Source: Aphrophora alni (Eukaryota > Arthropoda > Insecta > Hemiptera > Aphrophoridae). Taken from it: DNA of 64,000 nt. Positions within the stretch are counted from its first letter, which is position 1; every line of letters begins with the position of its first letter. The DNA lies in assembly GCA_963513935.1 (NCBI GenBank), contig OY740774.1, positions 21,843,949 through 21,907,948 of the forward strand, given 5' to 3'. The notes under the pieces are model-generated. The model ran no database searches, was not told the origin of the DNA, and worked only from the letters and a program-made list of their open reading frames with translations. The translations under genes and the position numbers were made by a program. Shown one piece after another: positions 1-12,159 of the stretch.

Positions 1-245
1 TATGTTTAGTTTAAGCTTCCAACATGGCTCTAGACTACTAGGTTTATCACCTGATAACGAGTGTTGATTTATACTTTCGAAACGTCCTGTGTTAGTTTTT
101 ATATATACAAATGATTCTAAATGCTCGATTAAACCATGTTAATAATATGAATAATCCACCATTATAAAATAACTTTAAAACCAGAATAATATTTAGTTCT
201 TCTTATTTAGGAAATTTAATTAATAGGTGGAATATACAAACTAAC
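1..245 (+). repeat. Dispersed repeat H2, left flank of satellite
   Basis: This stretch is similar to 11130-11330 in the same orientation, to a shorter inverted piece near 52365-52460, and weakly to 24700-24830. The shared core is a short stem-loop: GAGAG-type and CTCTC-type arms around an AT-rich loop, followed by GAAACG. It is noncoding. The repeat runs up to the first degenerate satellite monomer, so the array may have grown beside or inside this element. Family identity is unknown. Confidence 0.6.
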
Positions 246-3200
246 TACTCAAATATTATGAACAAGTGTTTTGACGTTTTTCTGACCAAGGTCGTAAATT
301 CAAACCCCATCCAGTTCAATGGTTTATTTATGTGCAACTTAGTTCTCTCCAACCTGTGCTGGGTAAGACAATGGAGTGCCCAATGTAAATGAACGGTGGT
401 TGGTATATCATGTGGTTTAATTTGACATTGCTGTGAACAACAGCGATACTTAAAATCGTGGATTCAAAGTTTTTTTCTGTTCAACTTAGTTCTTTCTAAG
501 CTGTGGTAAGGCGGAGGAGGGGGCCCACTGTATATAAGCTGTAGTTATAATGCCATGTGGTTTAATTTTATGTTGCTCTGATCAAGAGCGACACTTAAAA
601 TCGTGGATTCAAAGGTTTTTTTCTGTGCAACTTAGTTCTTTCTAACCTGTGGTAATTCTGAGGGAGGGCCCACTGTATATAAGCTGTAGTTAGAATGCCA
701 TGTGGTTTAATTTGACATTGCAGTGAACAACAGCGGCACTTAAAATCGTGGATTCAAAGTTTTTTTCTGAGCAACTTAGTTCTTTCTAAGCTGTGGTAAG
801 GCGGAGAAGGTGGGCCACTGTAAATAAGCTGTAGTTAGAATGCCATGTGGTTTAATTTTATGTTGCTCTGATCAAGAGCGACACTTAAAATCGTGGATTC
901 AAAGGTTTTTTTCTGTGCAACTTAGTTCTTTCTAACCTGTGGTAATTCTGAGGGAGGGCCCACTGTATATAAGCTGTAGTTAGAATGCCATGTGGTTTAA
1001 TTTGATGTTGCTCTGATCAAGAGCGACACTTAAAATCGTGGATTCAAAGGTTTTTTTCTGTGCAACTTAGTTCTTTCTAACCTGTGGTAATTCTGAGGGA
1101 GGGCCCACTGTATATAAGCTGTAGTTAGAATGCCATGTGGTTTAATTTGACATTGCAGTGAACAACAGCGGCACTTAAAATCGTGGATTCAAAGTTTTTT
1201 TCTGAGCAACTTAGTTCTTTCTAAGCTGTGGTAAGGCGGAGAAGGTGGGCCACTGTAAATAAGCTGTAGTTAGAATGCCATGTGGTTTAATTTTATGTTG
1301 CTCTGATCAAGAGCGACACTTAAAATCGTGGATTCAAAGGTTTTTTTCTGTGCAACTTAGTTCTTTCTAAGCTGTGGTAATTCTGAGGGAGGGCCCACTG
1401 TATATAAGCTGTAGTTATAATGCCATGTGGTTTAATTTGACATTGCAGTGAACAACAGCGGCACTTAAAATCGTGGATTCAAAGTTTTTTTCTGAGCAAC
1501 TTAGTTCTTTCTAAGCTGTGGTAAGGCGGAGAAGGTGGGCCACTGTAAATAAGCTGTAGTTAGAATGCCATGTGGTTTAATTTTATGTTGCTCTGATCAA
1601 GAGCGACACTTAAAATCGTGGATTCAAAGGTTTTTTTCTGTGCAACTTAGTTCTTTCTAACCTGTGGTAATTCTGAGGGAGGGCCCACTGTATATAAGCT
1701 GTAGTTATAATGCCATGTGGTTTAATTTGACATTGCAGTGAACAACAGCGGCACTTAAAATCGTGGATTCAAAGTTTTTTTCTGAGCAACTTAGTTCTTT
1801 CTAAGCTGTGGTAAGGCGGAGAAGGGGGGCCACTGTAAATAAGCTGTAGTTAGAATGCCATGTGGTTTAATTTTATGTTGCTCTGATCAAGAGCGACACT
1901 TAAAATCGTGGATTCAAAGGTTTTTTTCTGTGCAACTTAGTTTTTTCTAACCTGTGGTAATTCTGAGGGAGGGCCCACTGTATATAAGCTGTAGTTAGAA
2001 TGCCATGTGGTTTAATTTTATGTTGCTCTGATCAAGAGCGACACTTAAAATCGTGGATTCAAAGGTTTTTTTCTGTGCAACTTAGTTCTTTCTAACCTGT
2101 GGTAATTCTGAGGGAGGGCCCACTGTATATAAGCTGTAGTTAGAATGCCATGTGGTTTAATTTTATGTTGCTCTGATCAAGAGCGACACTTAAAATCGTG
2201 GATTCAAAGGTTTTTTTCTGTGCAACTTAGTTCTTTCTAAGCTGTGGTAATTCTGAGGGAGGGCCCACTGTATATAAGCTGTAGTTATAATGCCATGTGG
2301 TTTAATTTGACATTGCAGTGAACAACAGCGGCACTTAAAATCGTGGATTCAAAGGTTTTTTTCTGTGCAACTTAGTTCTTTCTAAGCTGTGGTAATTCTG
2401 AGGGAGGGCCCACTGTATATAAGCTGTAGTTATAATGCCATGTGGTTTAATTTGACATTGCAGTGAACAACAGCGGCACTTAAAATCGTGGATTCAAAGG
2501 TTTTTTTCTGTGCAACTTAGTTCTTTCTAAGCTGTGGTAATTCTGAGGGAGGGCCCACTGTATATAAGCTGTAGTTAGAATGCCATGTGGTTTAATTTGA
2601 CATTGCAGTGAACAACAGCGGCACTTAAAATCGTGGATTCAAAGGTTTTTTTCTGTGCAACTTAGTTCTTTCTAAGCTGTGGTAATTCTGAGGGAGGGCC
2701 CACTGTATATAAGCTGTAGTTATAATGCCATGTGGTTTAATTTTATGTTGCTCTGATCAAGAGCGACACTTAAAATCGTGGATTCAAAGGTTTTTTTCTG
2801 TGCAACTTAGTTCTTTCTAACCTGTGGTAATTCTGAGGGAGGGCCCACTGTATATAAGCTGTAGTTAGAATGCCATGTGGTTTAATTTGACATTGCAGTG
2901 ATCAAGAGCGACACTTAAAATCGTGGATTCAAAGGTTTTTTTCTGTGCAACTTAGTTCTTTCTAAGCTGTGGTAATTCTGAGGGAGGGCCCACTGTATAT
3001 AAGCTGTAGTTAGAATGCCATGTGGTTTAATTTTATGTTGCTCTGATCAAGAGCGACACTTAAAATCGTGGATTCAAAGGTTTTTTTCTGAGCAACTTAG
3101 TTCTTTCTAAGCTGTGGTAATTCTGAGGGAGGGCTCACTGTATATAAGCTGTAGTTATAATGCCATGTGGTTTAATTTTATGTTGCTCTGATCAAGAGCG

Positions 3201-5775
3201 ACACTTAAAATCGTGGATTCAAAGGTTTTTTCTGTGCAACTTAGTTCTTTCTAAGCTGTGGTAATTCTGAGGGAGGGCCCACTGTATATAAGCTGTAGTT
3301 ATAATGCCATGTGGTTTAATTTTATGTTGCTCTGATCAAGAGCGACACTTAAAATCGTGGATTCAAAGGTTTTTTTCTGTGCAACTTAGTTCTTTCTAAG
3401 CTGTGGTAATTCTGAGGGAGGGCTCACTGTATATAAGCTGTAGTTATAATGCCATGTGGTTTAATTTTATGTTGCTCTGATCAAGAGCGACACTTAAAAT
3501 CGTGGATTCAAAGGTTTTTTCTGTGCAACTTAGTTCTTTCTAAGCTGTGGTAATTCTGAGGGAGGGCTCACTGTATATAAGCTGTAGTTATAATGCCATG
3601 TGGTTTAATTTTATGTTGCTCTGATCAAGAGCGACACTTAAAATCGTGGATTCAAAGGTTTTTTCTGTGCAACTTAGTTCTTTCTAAGCTGTGGTAATTC
3701 TGAGGGAGGGCCCACTGTATATAAGCTGTAGTTATAATGCCATGTGGTTTAATTTGACATTGCAGTGAACAACAGCGGCACTTAAAATCGTGGATTCAAA
3801 GGTTTTTTTCTGTGCAACTTAGTTCTTTCTAAGCTGTGGTAATTCTGAGGGAGGGCCCACTGTATATAAGCTGTAGTTAGAATGCCATGTGGTTTAATTT
3901 GACATTGCAGTGAACAACAGCGGCACTTAAAATCGTGGATTCAAAGGTTTTTTTCTGTGCAACTTAGTTCTTTCTAAGCTGTGGTAATTCTGAGGGAGGG
4001 CCCACTGTATATAAGCTGTAGTTATAATGCCATGTGGTTTAATTTTATGTTGCTCTGATCAAGAGCGACACTTAAAATCGTGGATTCAAAGGTTTTTTTC
4101 TGTGCAACTTAGTTCTTTCTAACCTGTGGTAATTCTGAGGGAGGGCCCACTGTATATAAGCTGTAGTTAGAATGCCATGTGGTTTAATTTGACATTGCAG
4201 TGAACAACAGCGGCACTTAAAATCGTGGATTCAAAGGTTTTTTTCTGTGCAACTTAGTTCTTTCTAACCTGTGGTAATTCTGAGGGAGGGCCCACTGTAT
4301 ATAAGCTGTAGTTATAATGCCATGTGGTTTAATTTTATGTTGCTCTGATCAAGAGCGACACTTAAAATCGTGGATTCAAAGGTTTTTTTCTGTGCAACTT
4401 AGTTCTTTCTAACCTGTGGTAATTCTGAGGGAGGGCCCACTGTATATAAGCTGTAGTTATAATGCCATGTGGTTTAATTTTATGTTGCTCTGATCAAGAG
4501 CGACACTTAAAATCGTGGATTCAAAGGTTTTTTTCTGTGCAACTTAGTTCTTTCTAACCTGTGGTAATTCTGAGGGAGGGCCCACTGTATATAAGCTGTA
4601 GTTATAATGCCATGTGGTTTAATTTTATGTTGCTCTGATCAAGAGCGACACTTAAAATCGTGGATTCAAAGGTTTTTTTCTGTGCAACTTAGTTCTTTCT
4701 AACCTGTGGTAATTCTGAGGGAGGGCTCACTGTAAATAAGCTGTAGTTAGAATGCCATGTGGTTTAATTTTATGTTGCTCTGATCAAGAGCGACACTTAA
4801 AATCGTGGATTCAAAGGTTTTTTTCTGTGCAACTTAGTTCTTTCTAACCTGTGGTAATTCTGAGGGAGGGCCCACTGTATATAAGCTGTAGTTAGAATGC
4901 CATGTGGTTTAATTTGACATTGCAGTGATCAAGAGCGACACTTAAAATCGTGGATTCAAAGGTTTTTTTCTGTGCAACTTAGTTCTTTCTAAGCTGTGGT
5001 AATTCTGAGGGAGGGCCCACTGTATATAAGCTGTAGTTATAATGCCATGTGGTTTAATTTTATGTTGCTCTGATCAAGAGCGACACTTAAAATCGTGGAT
5101 TCAAAGGTTTTTTCTGTGCAACTTAGTTCTTTCTAAGCTGTGGTAATTCTGAGGGAGGGCTCACTGTATATAAGCTGTAGTTAGAATGCCATTTGGTTTA
5201 ATTTGACGTTGCTCTGATCAAGAGCGACACTTAAAATCGTGGATTCAAAGGTTTTTTCTGTGCAACTTAGTTCTTTCTAAGCTGTGGTAATTCTGAGGGA
5301 GGGCTCACTGTATATAAGCTGTAGTTAGAATGCCATGTGGTTTAATTTTATGTTGCTCTGATCAAGAGCGACACTTAAAATCGTGGATTCAAAGGTTTTT
5401 TCTGTGCAACTCATTTCTTTCTAAGCTGTGGTAATTCTGAGGGAGGGCCCACTGTAAATAAGCTGTAGTTAGAATGCCATGTGATTTAATTTTATGTTGC
5501 TCTGATCAAGAGCAACACTTAAAATCGTGGATTCAAAGGTTTTTTCTGTGCAACTTAGTTTTTTCTAACCTGTGGTAATTCTGAGGGAGGGCCCACTGTA
5601 AATAAGCTGTAGTTACAGCTTCATGTGGTTTAATTTTATGTTGCTCTGTTCAAGAGCGACACTTAAAATTGTGGATTCAGAGCCCACCCAGTTCAAGTTT
5701 TTTCGTGCAACTAAGTTCATTCATATTCTGGTAAGGCGGAGGAAGGACACGCTGTAAATAATCGGTGGTTGGTAT
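246..5775. repeat. 145-bp satellite array, about 38 monomers
   Basis: The anchor tgccatgtggtttaa recurs at 551, 696, 841, 986, 1131, 1276 and onward in exact 145-base steps; some later monomers are 144 bases because a T run is one shorter. Two main monomer types are visible. Type A has GACATTGCAGTGAACAACAG and AAGGCGGAGAAGG. Type B has TATGTTGCTCTGATCAAGAG and AATTCTGAGGGAGGG. A and B alternate in much of the first 2 kb, later monomers are mainly B or A/B hybrids, and both edges hold diverged monomers. Type B carries a TATATAAG box-like string in every copy; type A usually reads TAAATAAG. No long open frame is present. Confidence 0.97.
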
Positions 5776-6359
5776 GAGTGGATATTGATGAGATTGATTT
5801 CTATCAATTACATAGAAAACACGAATTTATCAAATGTAATATTTGTATTGACACACACACAAAATCGATGAGGCGGAAAACCAAGGAAGTTGATGCTTAA
5901 AATGTATAGTAAACAACTTCGAGAATTTATGAAACTATTTTTGCTTTAAAACATAATTAATGTCAAGGCAAAATTCATTCATGTTTAAAGTATGATTTAT
6001 TGTAAGTTGCATTTCTTTACACATAGGTGCACTTTTACCCATTTTTATTCAGCCTAGAAAGCTGAAATCTTTCATAATATTGAAGGTTCTGTTATAAAAA
6101 AAACAAAAACACATTACTTAATATAGTAATTTATAAAAGTTAAAAAATTAAACATATAAAGATGCAAAATTACTCATAGGTTAAGTAGGGATGTGTCTAT
6201 TGCGACAAACTTTCAGATCGCAAATTGTCTCACGGTAATTTTTATTGCTAAGTTCTTAGTATTTAAATATAAATTTGCCTCTTTCCCTACGTGATAACAT
6301 TTCATCTTTTACAATTTATTATAATAAAATAAAATCTAAAATAAATGCAAAAAAAACCT
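5776..6359. other. AT-rich DNA with no recognisable feature
   Basis: Right flank of the satellite. It contains a short CA run near 5852 and a few A-rich runs. No open frame, RNA gene or repeat relation to the rest of the window was seen. Confidence 0.5.
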
Positions 6360-6650
6360 AACAACCTAAAAGAATAATACAGTGAGTGTTTTTGGAGAGA
6401 ACTCGTTGAGAATCACAGTCACAATAATTTAATTCACGATATCATAAATACACTCAATGAATCTGAATCACAAAAATCACCGTTACAAAATGTTAGCTAT
6501 CTTTTAGAAAAGTACTCGCGAATCACTGTTATCGCGTATAGTGCAAGCAATCACTAACAAGAATATATTACACTGTGATATAATTAGCGAATCACCAACG
6601 ATCACTGCTATTGCTTAAAATGACAAAAGTATTAAATCCGTTATCAACTA
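6360..6650. repeat. AATCAC-rich dispersed segment, copy 1
   Basis: This segment has many GAATCAC/AATCACNGTT motifs and matches 7470-7690 in direct orientation. It has no coding capacity. The second copy sits exactly between two oppositely oriented family S copies, so the segment may be the interior of a larger compound element. Confidence 0.55.
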
Positions 6651-6824
6651 GGAGACATCAACTAGGCAGCCTATTTACAAACACTAGAAAGGTTACGGTC
6701 ATCGCCGACTAAGTGTGGCTTTTAGACACCAACTTTACTTATTTCAACACATTATGTGCTCAATAGTTATTGAGTATGTCTAACTTGATGGCTTACAATA
6801 ATATTGCAGTCTCTTCAGGAGCTC

Positions 6825-7045
6825 AGTTCTAGCGAATACTAGTACGCCAATACTGAGGTACTAGATCTACACCTTTCCTTTAACTAGTCTTGGGTTAGCT
6901 CCCTCACTTTCATTTCTCCTTTAAGGTTTCTCTTGACTAACGCTTAGGTTATTTTCAGACCCTGACGCTATTAGAGTATTCGAGGACTAAGGATTTTTCA
7001 TTTTAAGAAAATGATTACTACGAGGGTTTCAAACGTTTAAAAAAT
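6825..7045 (+). mobile_element. Family S SINE-like repeat
   Basis: Orientation is defined here as running from the GTGAGTACGGGCTCGGCAAT-like end to the CCTTTAAACAACAAGAAA-like A-rich end. This copy keeps the internal landmarks in order: gatctacacc, agtcttgggtta, gaccctgacgctattagag and tattcgaggacta. Family S has about 17 recognisable copies or fragments in the window. The A-rich end favours a retroposon, but no clear tRNA, 7SL or 5S head is visible, so the class remains open. Confidence 0.7.
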
Positions 7046-7257
7046 CCTTCCACAGTAAATGTGTCATAAGTAATTGTAGTTTTCTTTTTATTTTCTCACA
7101 AGTGAGTAGAATGGAGAAAAATTACAAAAATTAAAATGGAATTTTTCGTAGGTATTACTAATTGGTAGCACACGTTACATACTAATGATCTTCTCATGGG
7201 CTATGAAATGTGCACAGCTACTGATAGAATGTCAATAATTCACTTATTTCATTAACT

Positions 7258-7460
7258 TTTCTTGTTGTTTAAAGGCGGCATTAAAAAAAAATAAAGAAAA
7301 CAATTTAAAACAAAAACTCGAATAACGTTGGGGTTGGAAGAGAAGAAGAGACCTGGTAGGAAAAAAGGAATTTAATCGAAGACTACTTGAAAAAGGTGAT
7401 CCAGCTAGGTTCCCTAGGCGTTTTCAAGCACGTACTCACTAAAACGAAGCCCTGAGGGTA
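7258..7460 (-). mobile_element. Family S copy, inverted
   Basis: The copy begins with cttgttgtttaaaggcg, the reverse complement of the A-rich terminus. It continues through ggttggaagagaa, gatccagctaggttccc and gtactcact and ends in ccctgaggg. The middle is disturbed by an A-rich stretch. Together with 7700-7890 it forms an inverted pair around 7470-7690. Confidence 0.7.
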
Positions 7461-7469
7461 AGAGATAGT

Positions 7470-7690
7470 AGAAAGAATTTGTTAATCATTCAAGTCACAA
7501 TATCAAACACCAAACAAACACTGTCTGAATTTGATTCACCAAAATCACTGTTCGAGAAATGTGGTTATCGTCTCGGATATATCTGAAGCTAATCAATGGC
7601 GAGAATCACTAGTTTATGGTAATTGCGATTGGATTTGTAGTCGCTGCGAGAGAATCACAGATCAGCGAATCAACGACCTTCACAAATCGT
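7470..7690. repeat. AATCAC-rich dispersed segment, copy 2
   Basis: Direct repeat of 6360-6650, with the same GAATCAC-type motifs and agcgaatca near its right end. It is flanked on the left by an inverted and on the right by a forward family S copy, both presenting the same terminus to it. Confidence 0.55.
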
Positions 7691-7699
7691 CGCCCTCAT

Positions 7700-7890
7700 G
7701 AGCTAATTATAGTGAGTACGGGCTCGGCAATCCCGATGGATATACACTTTACTTCACGCAGTCTTGAGTGACCTCTCCTTAGTCTCCTCTCTTTCATCTT
7801 GTCTATCTGGTGTCTCTGGACTATCTCTTCCGAACCTAACAATATTAGTGTATTTGAAGACTAAGATTCTTTTACGAATTCCTATGCAGG
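7700..7890 (+). mobile_element. Family S copy
   Basis: It starts with gtgagtacgggctcggcaat, the best preserved version of this terminus in the window. It continues through cctctctttcatc, a decayed ctcttccgaacctaac and tatttgaagactaag. The A-rich end is degraded. Confidence 0.7.
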
Positions 7891-7894
7891 GTTT

Positions 7895-9175
7895 ATTTTT
7901 GACCGATACCTAACCTAACCTTAAACCATTTTGAACACTAAAACTATTAATCTATGAAAGGAACTCTTAGGCCTAAGCAGTCACAATAAATAAGACTAAA
8001 TAAAAACGTGAAAACCAAAAGATATAGAACTGCAAAACACAAGGAATATGAAACACTAATTTGAACTGAGAACCTATAATCGTCAAGTAAATAAAGAGGT
8101 GGCGCATGCCAACGGCATGGTACCTAACTGTTTAATCTTAGTGAACAACGTTTTGTTCCCTCTTCCAAAAATTTAGCGCGTTGCCTTGTGTAACTCTACT
8201 TGTGGAGATTCAACCGAAAAATCGTCGGAATAAATTACATCAACAATATGAAAAATTCATCATTATCCAATGACTTTAAAACAAGAAAGGTGTGTAGGCC
8301 TACTTACAGGTACTGTTTTATATCAACATTTTTATGTGGGTATATTTTGGCAATATCTTGGGTAATTTTTTTTAACTAGAAATTATAAAATTTTTAAAAT
8401 ATAAAAAATACGATTTTCTCACACTAGACTCTAACAATTTTTATCAAATTTTAGTGAAATATCATTTGAAATTTATAAATACTAGATAGTATCCCATAAA
8501 TTGTGTCTAAAACCAAAATTGTTTCTAAGTTTAAACGAAATTAAATCAAAGTCAATATAGGCTAGTATATTTTGAGTAAATTGTAATTTTGTAAAATACA
8601 ATTTGTATTTGTAAGGTAGATCATTTTCAATCGTAAAATATATCTATATTTCAATTTTGACTAATCGGTCCATTCGTTTATCTGCTAGGTGAGCTCATAG
8701 ACAGACTGATAGACAACAATTTAGCAAAACTAGTTTTTTATTTAGAGAACTTTAAATGAATACTTTACAAATAACTGAAAATTGATTATACGACGTACAT
8801 GTAAGAAATAAAAAGTAGAATTGCACATTGTAAAGAGTTTGTGTTTGAGTAATAAGGTGGTGTTTGTGACGTCACAATGAGGATGGGCGTAGAGTCATTA
8901 GGAGGCAACTTTCTAGTTTAAGATTTGAGTAGGTTAGGGTTGTTAAGGCAAACTATAGCAAGTTCACTGAAAGATTAACATTTTTATTTCTGTAGTCTTA
9001 AAACTAAAGTTTATTATTTTGAAATTAATAATGAACAAGATTATAGCACACCCATAAATGACACTAAGTACTAAAAAAGATTTCAATTTACGAATAAAGC
9101 TGCAATAAGAACTAATCTCAAAATTGTTTTCTCAAAATTATCTCCAAAACGTATTGGTCGTCAAATAGCAAAAAA
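7895..9175. other. No gene; AT-rich DNA with isolated motifs
   Basis: The segment contains a short fragment of a dispersed sequence with the cagacagactgatagaca type of tail near 8650-8720, and a palindromic TGACGTCA (CRE-like) near 8868-8876. A short stretch near 8230-8290 resembles part of repeat H2. Nothing supports coding. Confidence 0.4.
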
Positions 9176-9179
9176 TATT

Positions 9180-9530
<351 letters not shown>

Positions 9531-9539
9531 AAATGGTAA

Positions 9540-11125
9540 AGCTGTAAATAAACCATAATATGTTCTCTCCAAAAGGCTTGCACCGATTTTTTGATATACA
9601 AAACAGTTTCCACTTTCGAAATCTACACTTTTCCCACAATGTAGTCATGTAAGTACGACCCAAAATGCAAAGATCTGATGAATAAATAAAATATTATTAT
9701 TGGAACCGATAATATGGAATTCAAATATGGTTATAAAGGTTTACTAAGTGGCCTAAATAATTTCTTTGCAACCTTGGTGGTGTCAAAGAGCTCAATAAAA
9801 TCAAAACTATAATTATAAGTAAAGAAATACTCAAAAAAGTTCTTTAATGCAAGGTTTTAAAAAGAATCGTAATCGTTATTATTACATTATCAACATGTAA
9901 CTTAGCATCGTTCCGAGAACTCTAAAGGTGTTACAAGTGAATAGTTTAAACATTACTGATTTACTTTGACCAGTAATAAACAGCCACATAGAAAATGAAT
10001 ACGAGTAAAATAAAATATCTAAGTTCATATACACAAAATTTCAATTTATAATCTTATAAAAAACAAGTAAAAAAATCTAAGAACTTAACAATAAGAAAAA
10101 CATTTACAGCAAATAAATAATAGGAATGCCTTGAGGCTAAACCTGTTTTGGGATTTCAACCATTTAAATAATACAAAATATTTTTTTTTTGGAATTGGAA
10201 GATTCTAAAAGCATCTCCCTCTTTCAAAATAATACATAACTTGAAACAAGAAGTATATTTTTCCATAAGTAAATAATATACAATCTTTTCTGAATAATCC
10301 CCCCTCCCCTCTATTAAAATTTACAATACAAATACAAAAATGCAAAACCCCCTCCAATTAACTTTGTTATAAAGTTATCATGTTATAGATTCTGGACCCC
10401 CTTGTTTACCGAGGGGTGTATAACTTTGTTACGCCACTGGGTTTTCTAAACTTAATTCCTCCTACTTAATCAATTAGTCTATTGAATTGTGTCGTTAAAA
10501 TTTCGAAAAGATTTTTATTTAAAAAAAATTGAAATTTAATAACAAGATGACAATAAATAAACTATTGCAGTCAATTTCTTTGGAAAGTCGATACGTTTCT
10601 TTTGTAGTAGTTTACAAAAATCTGAAGGAAGCGTTAGTGCACAATATTACCTCCTTACCTCTCCAATGACAATTACTGTAGATTAGTCTAATTGTTTCTA
10701 ACAGGCGTGTTAGTTAAATGATAATTTATAACAAAATAAGTGTTTTGCAATCCAAGAAAAGTTAATCATTTTCGGCAAATCTACAGGTAACACTGTATTA
10801 TTCAACACCTCAAAAATATAAATCAACCCTACTGAAATAAATACTCTACTGTCGCAGAAATTCCTTAGCGAATTAAATAGAAACTTAGATTTATTGAGGG
10901 GGATTTGCGTTCGAGTCCTCTGCACGTCTACCAAGGCTTATTGTGCTCCCCAGTAGACCTAGCAGGATAGACCAGCCTCTGAGTCTTCAATGAGGATCAG
11001 CAGCTTTTGCCCAATAATACTAAGATCATCGTTCTCCAATATATTCAATATACACATGATTGAATTATATACATTCGATCACGTCATTATTCGCATTTGT
11101 GGAATAAGTAGAAAAATGGGTATGT
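9540..11125. other. No gene; AT-rich DNA
   Basis: Mostly unique AT-rich sequence with T and A runs. A small segment at about 10880-10990 is less AT-rich and holds gcgttcgagtcc, close to a tRNA B box, followed by short C-rich direct motifs. No matching A box upstream was recognised, so it is noted only as a possible SINE tail. Confidence 0.4.
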
Positions 11126-11129
11126 TGGT

Positions 11130-11330
11130 GTTATTCTATATTATGTTCAAGTTTCACACTTGATAACGAGAGTTGATTTATACTCTCGAAACGCCATGTA
11201 TTAGTTTTCATATACACAAATGATAGCAAATGTCCGATTAAACCATATTAATAATATGACCAACCCATAATTATCAAATAAGTTTAAAACCAGAATAACC
11301 TCAAAGTTAAAATAACAACAGCAGCTTATA
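11130..11330 (+). repeat. Dispersed repeat H2, second copy
   Basis: Matches 40-220 closely. The shared pieces, in order, are cttgataacgagagttg, tactctcgaaacg, tattagtttt, ccgattaaacca, taataatatga and tttaaaaccagaataa. It has a five-pair GAGAG/CTCTC stem, a GAAACG follow-on and no coding. Confidence 0.65.
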
Positions 11331-11334
11331 TTGC

Positions 11335-12150
11335 ATACCATATGATGGTTATTATTGTTTTGCTGGGTTGGTAAACATTATGCGACTGATGTAAACTACG
11401 TGCTATTCACGATTAATAATATACATTATGACAAATGTACGCCATCAAATCTTAAATTTGACGTTATCAATAAATTTCGTACACAAAACACACCTGCTTA
11501 TATATATTCTTAATCTCGCCAATAATAAGTTCAGTATTTTCTCTTATTTCAATCAACAATGTTAACTATATGCATAACCGGGCGAGTCTTTTAAGAATAC
11601 TGGAGTAGCAACGAAGTTCTGAGAAATATAGATGGCAAATGAAAGATGAACTGAGGTGAGAAAATTAGTATTGCTGCTACATTTCCTCTAAATTGAATGT
11701 TAATTTATTTTCCAATTCGCAGAAAGTCATAAATATATCTAGTTCAAAACAGTCAGTTTCCCTCTTCTACTATAGGCGAAAATTATTATAAATTAAAAAT
11801 TAAAAATATTATTAGTTCACAATTATAGGCATTGATTATTTTTTAAAACCATGAAAATCGTGTATGGATATAGACTACACACGGACGTCCAGGTATCTTA
11901 CGGCTTATTTTTTGAAGTTGGACTTAATTTGAAAGTAAATGTTTGAGGTTTTTCTTAACGAAATATTAGTTGTCAATCTTATAGTCTATAAAAGGTATAA
12001 ATTTTTTTTATATATTAGCTACATTTAAAATATTGAAATTTAAGAAAATCTCATTGTAGTATTTTTATGTAATTCTTTATTTTATTTTATTTTCTTAATG
12101 AAATAATGCAGTGACCATAGATTTATAATATATAATTTATAATGTATAAA
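11335..12150. other. No feature recognised
   Basis: Very AT-rich sequence with several short local repeats of the TATAATTTATAATGTATAAA kind near 12120-12160. No open frame or structured RNA is supported. Confidence 0.4.
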
Positions 12151-12159
12151 TAATCTATA

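Noticed and set aside
246..5775. CRISPR-like array
   Set aside because: Units are contiguous 145-bp monomers without unique spacers; this is a eukaryotic satellite.
10880..10990. Second tRNA-derived SINE from gcgttcgagtcc
   Set aside because: Only a B-box-like string; no A box at the proper distance upstream.
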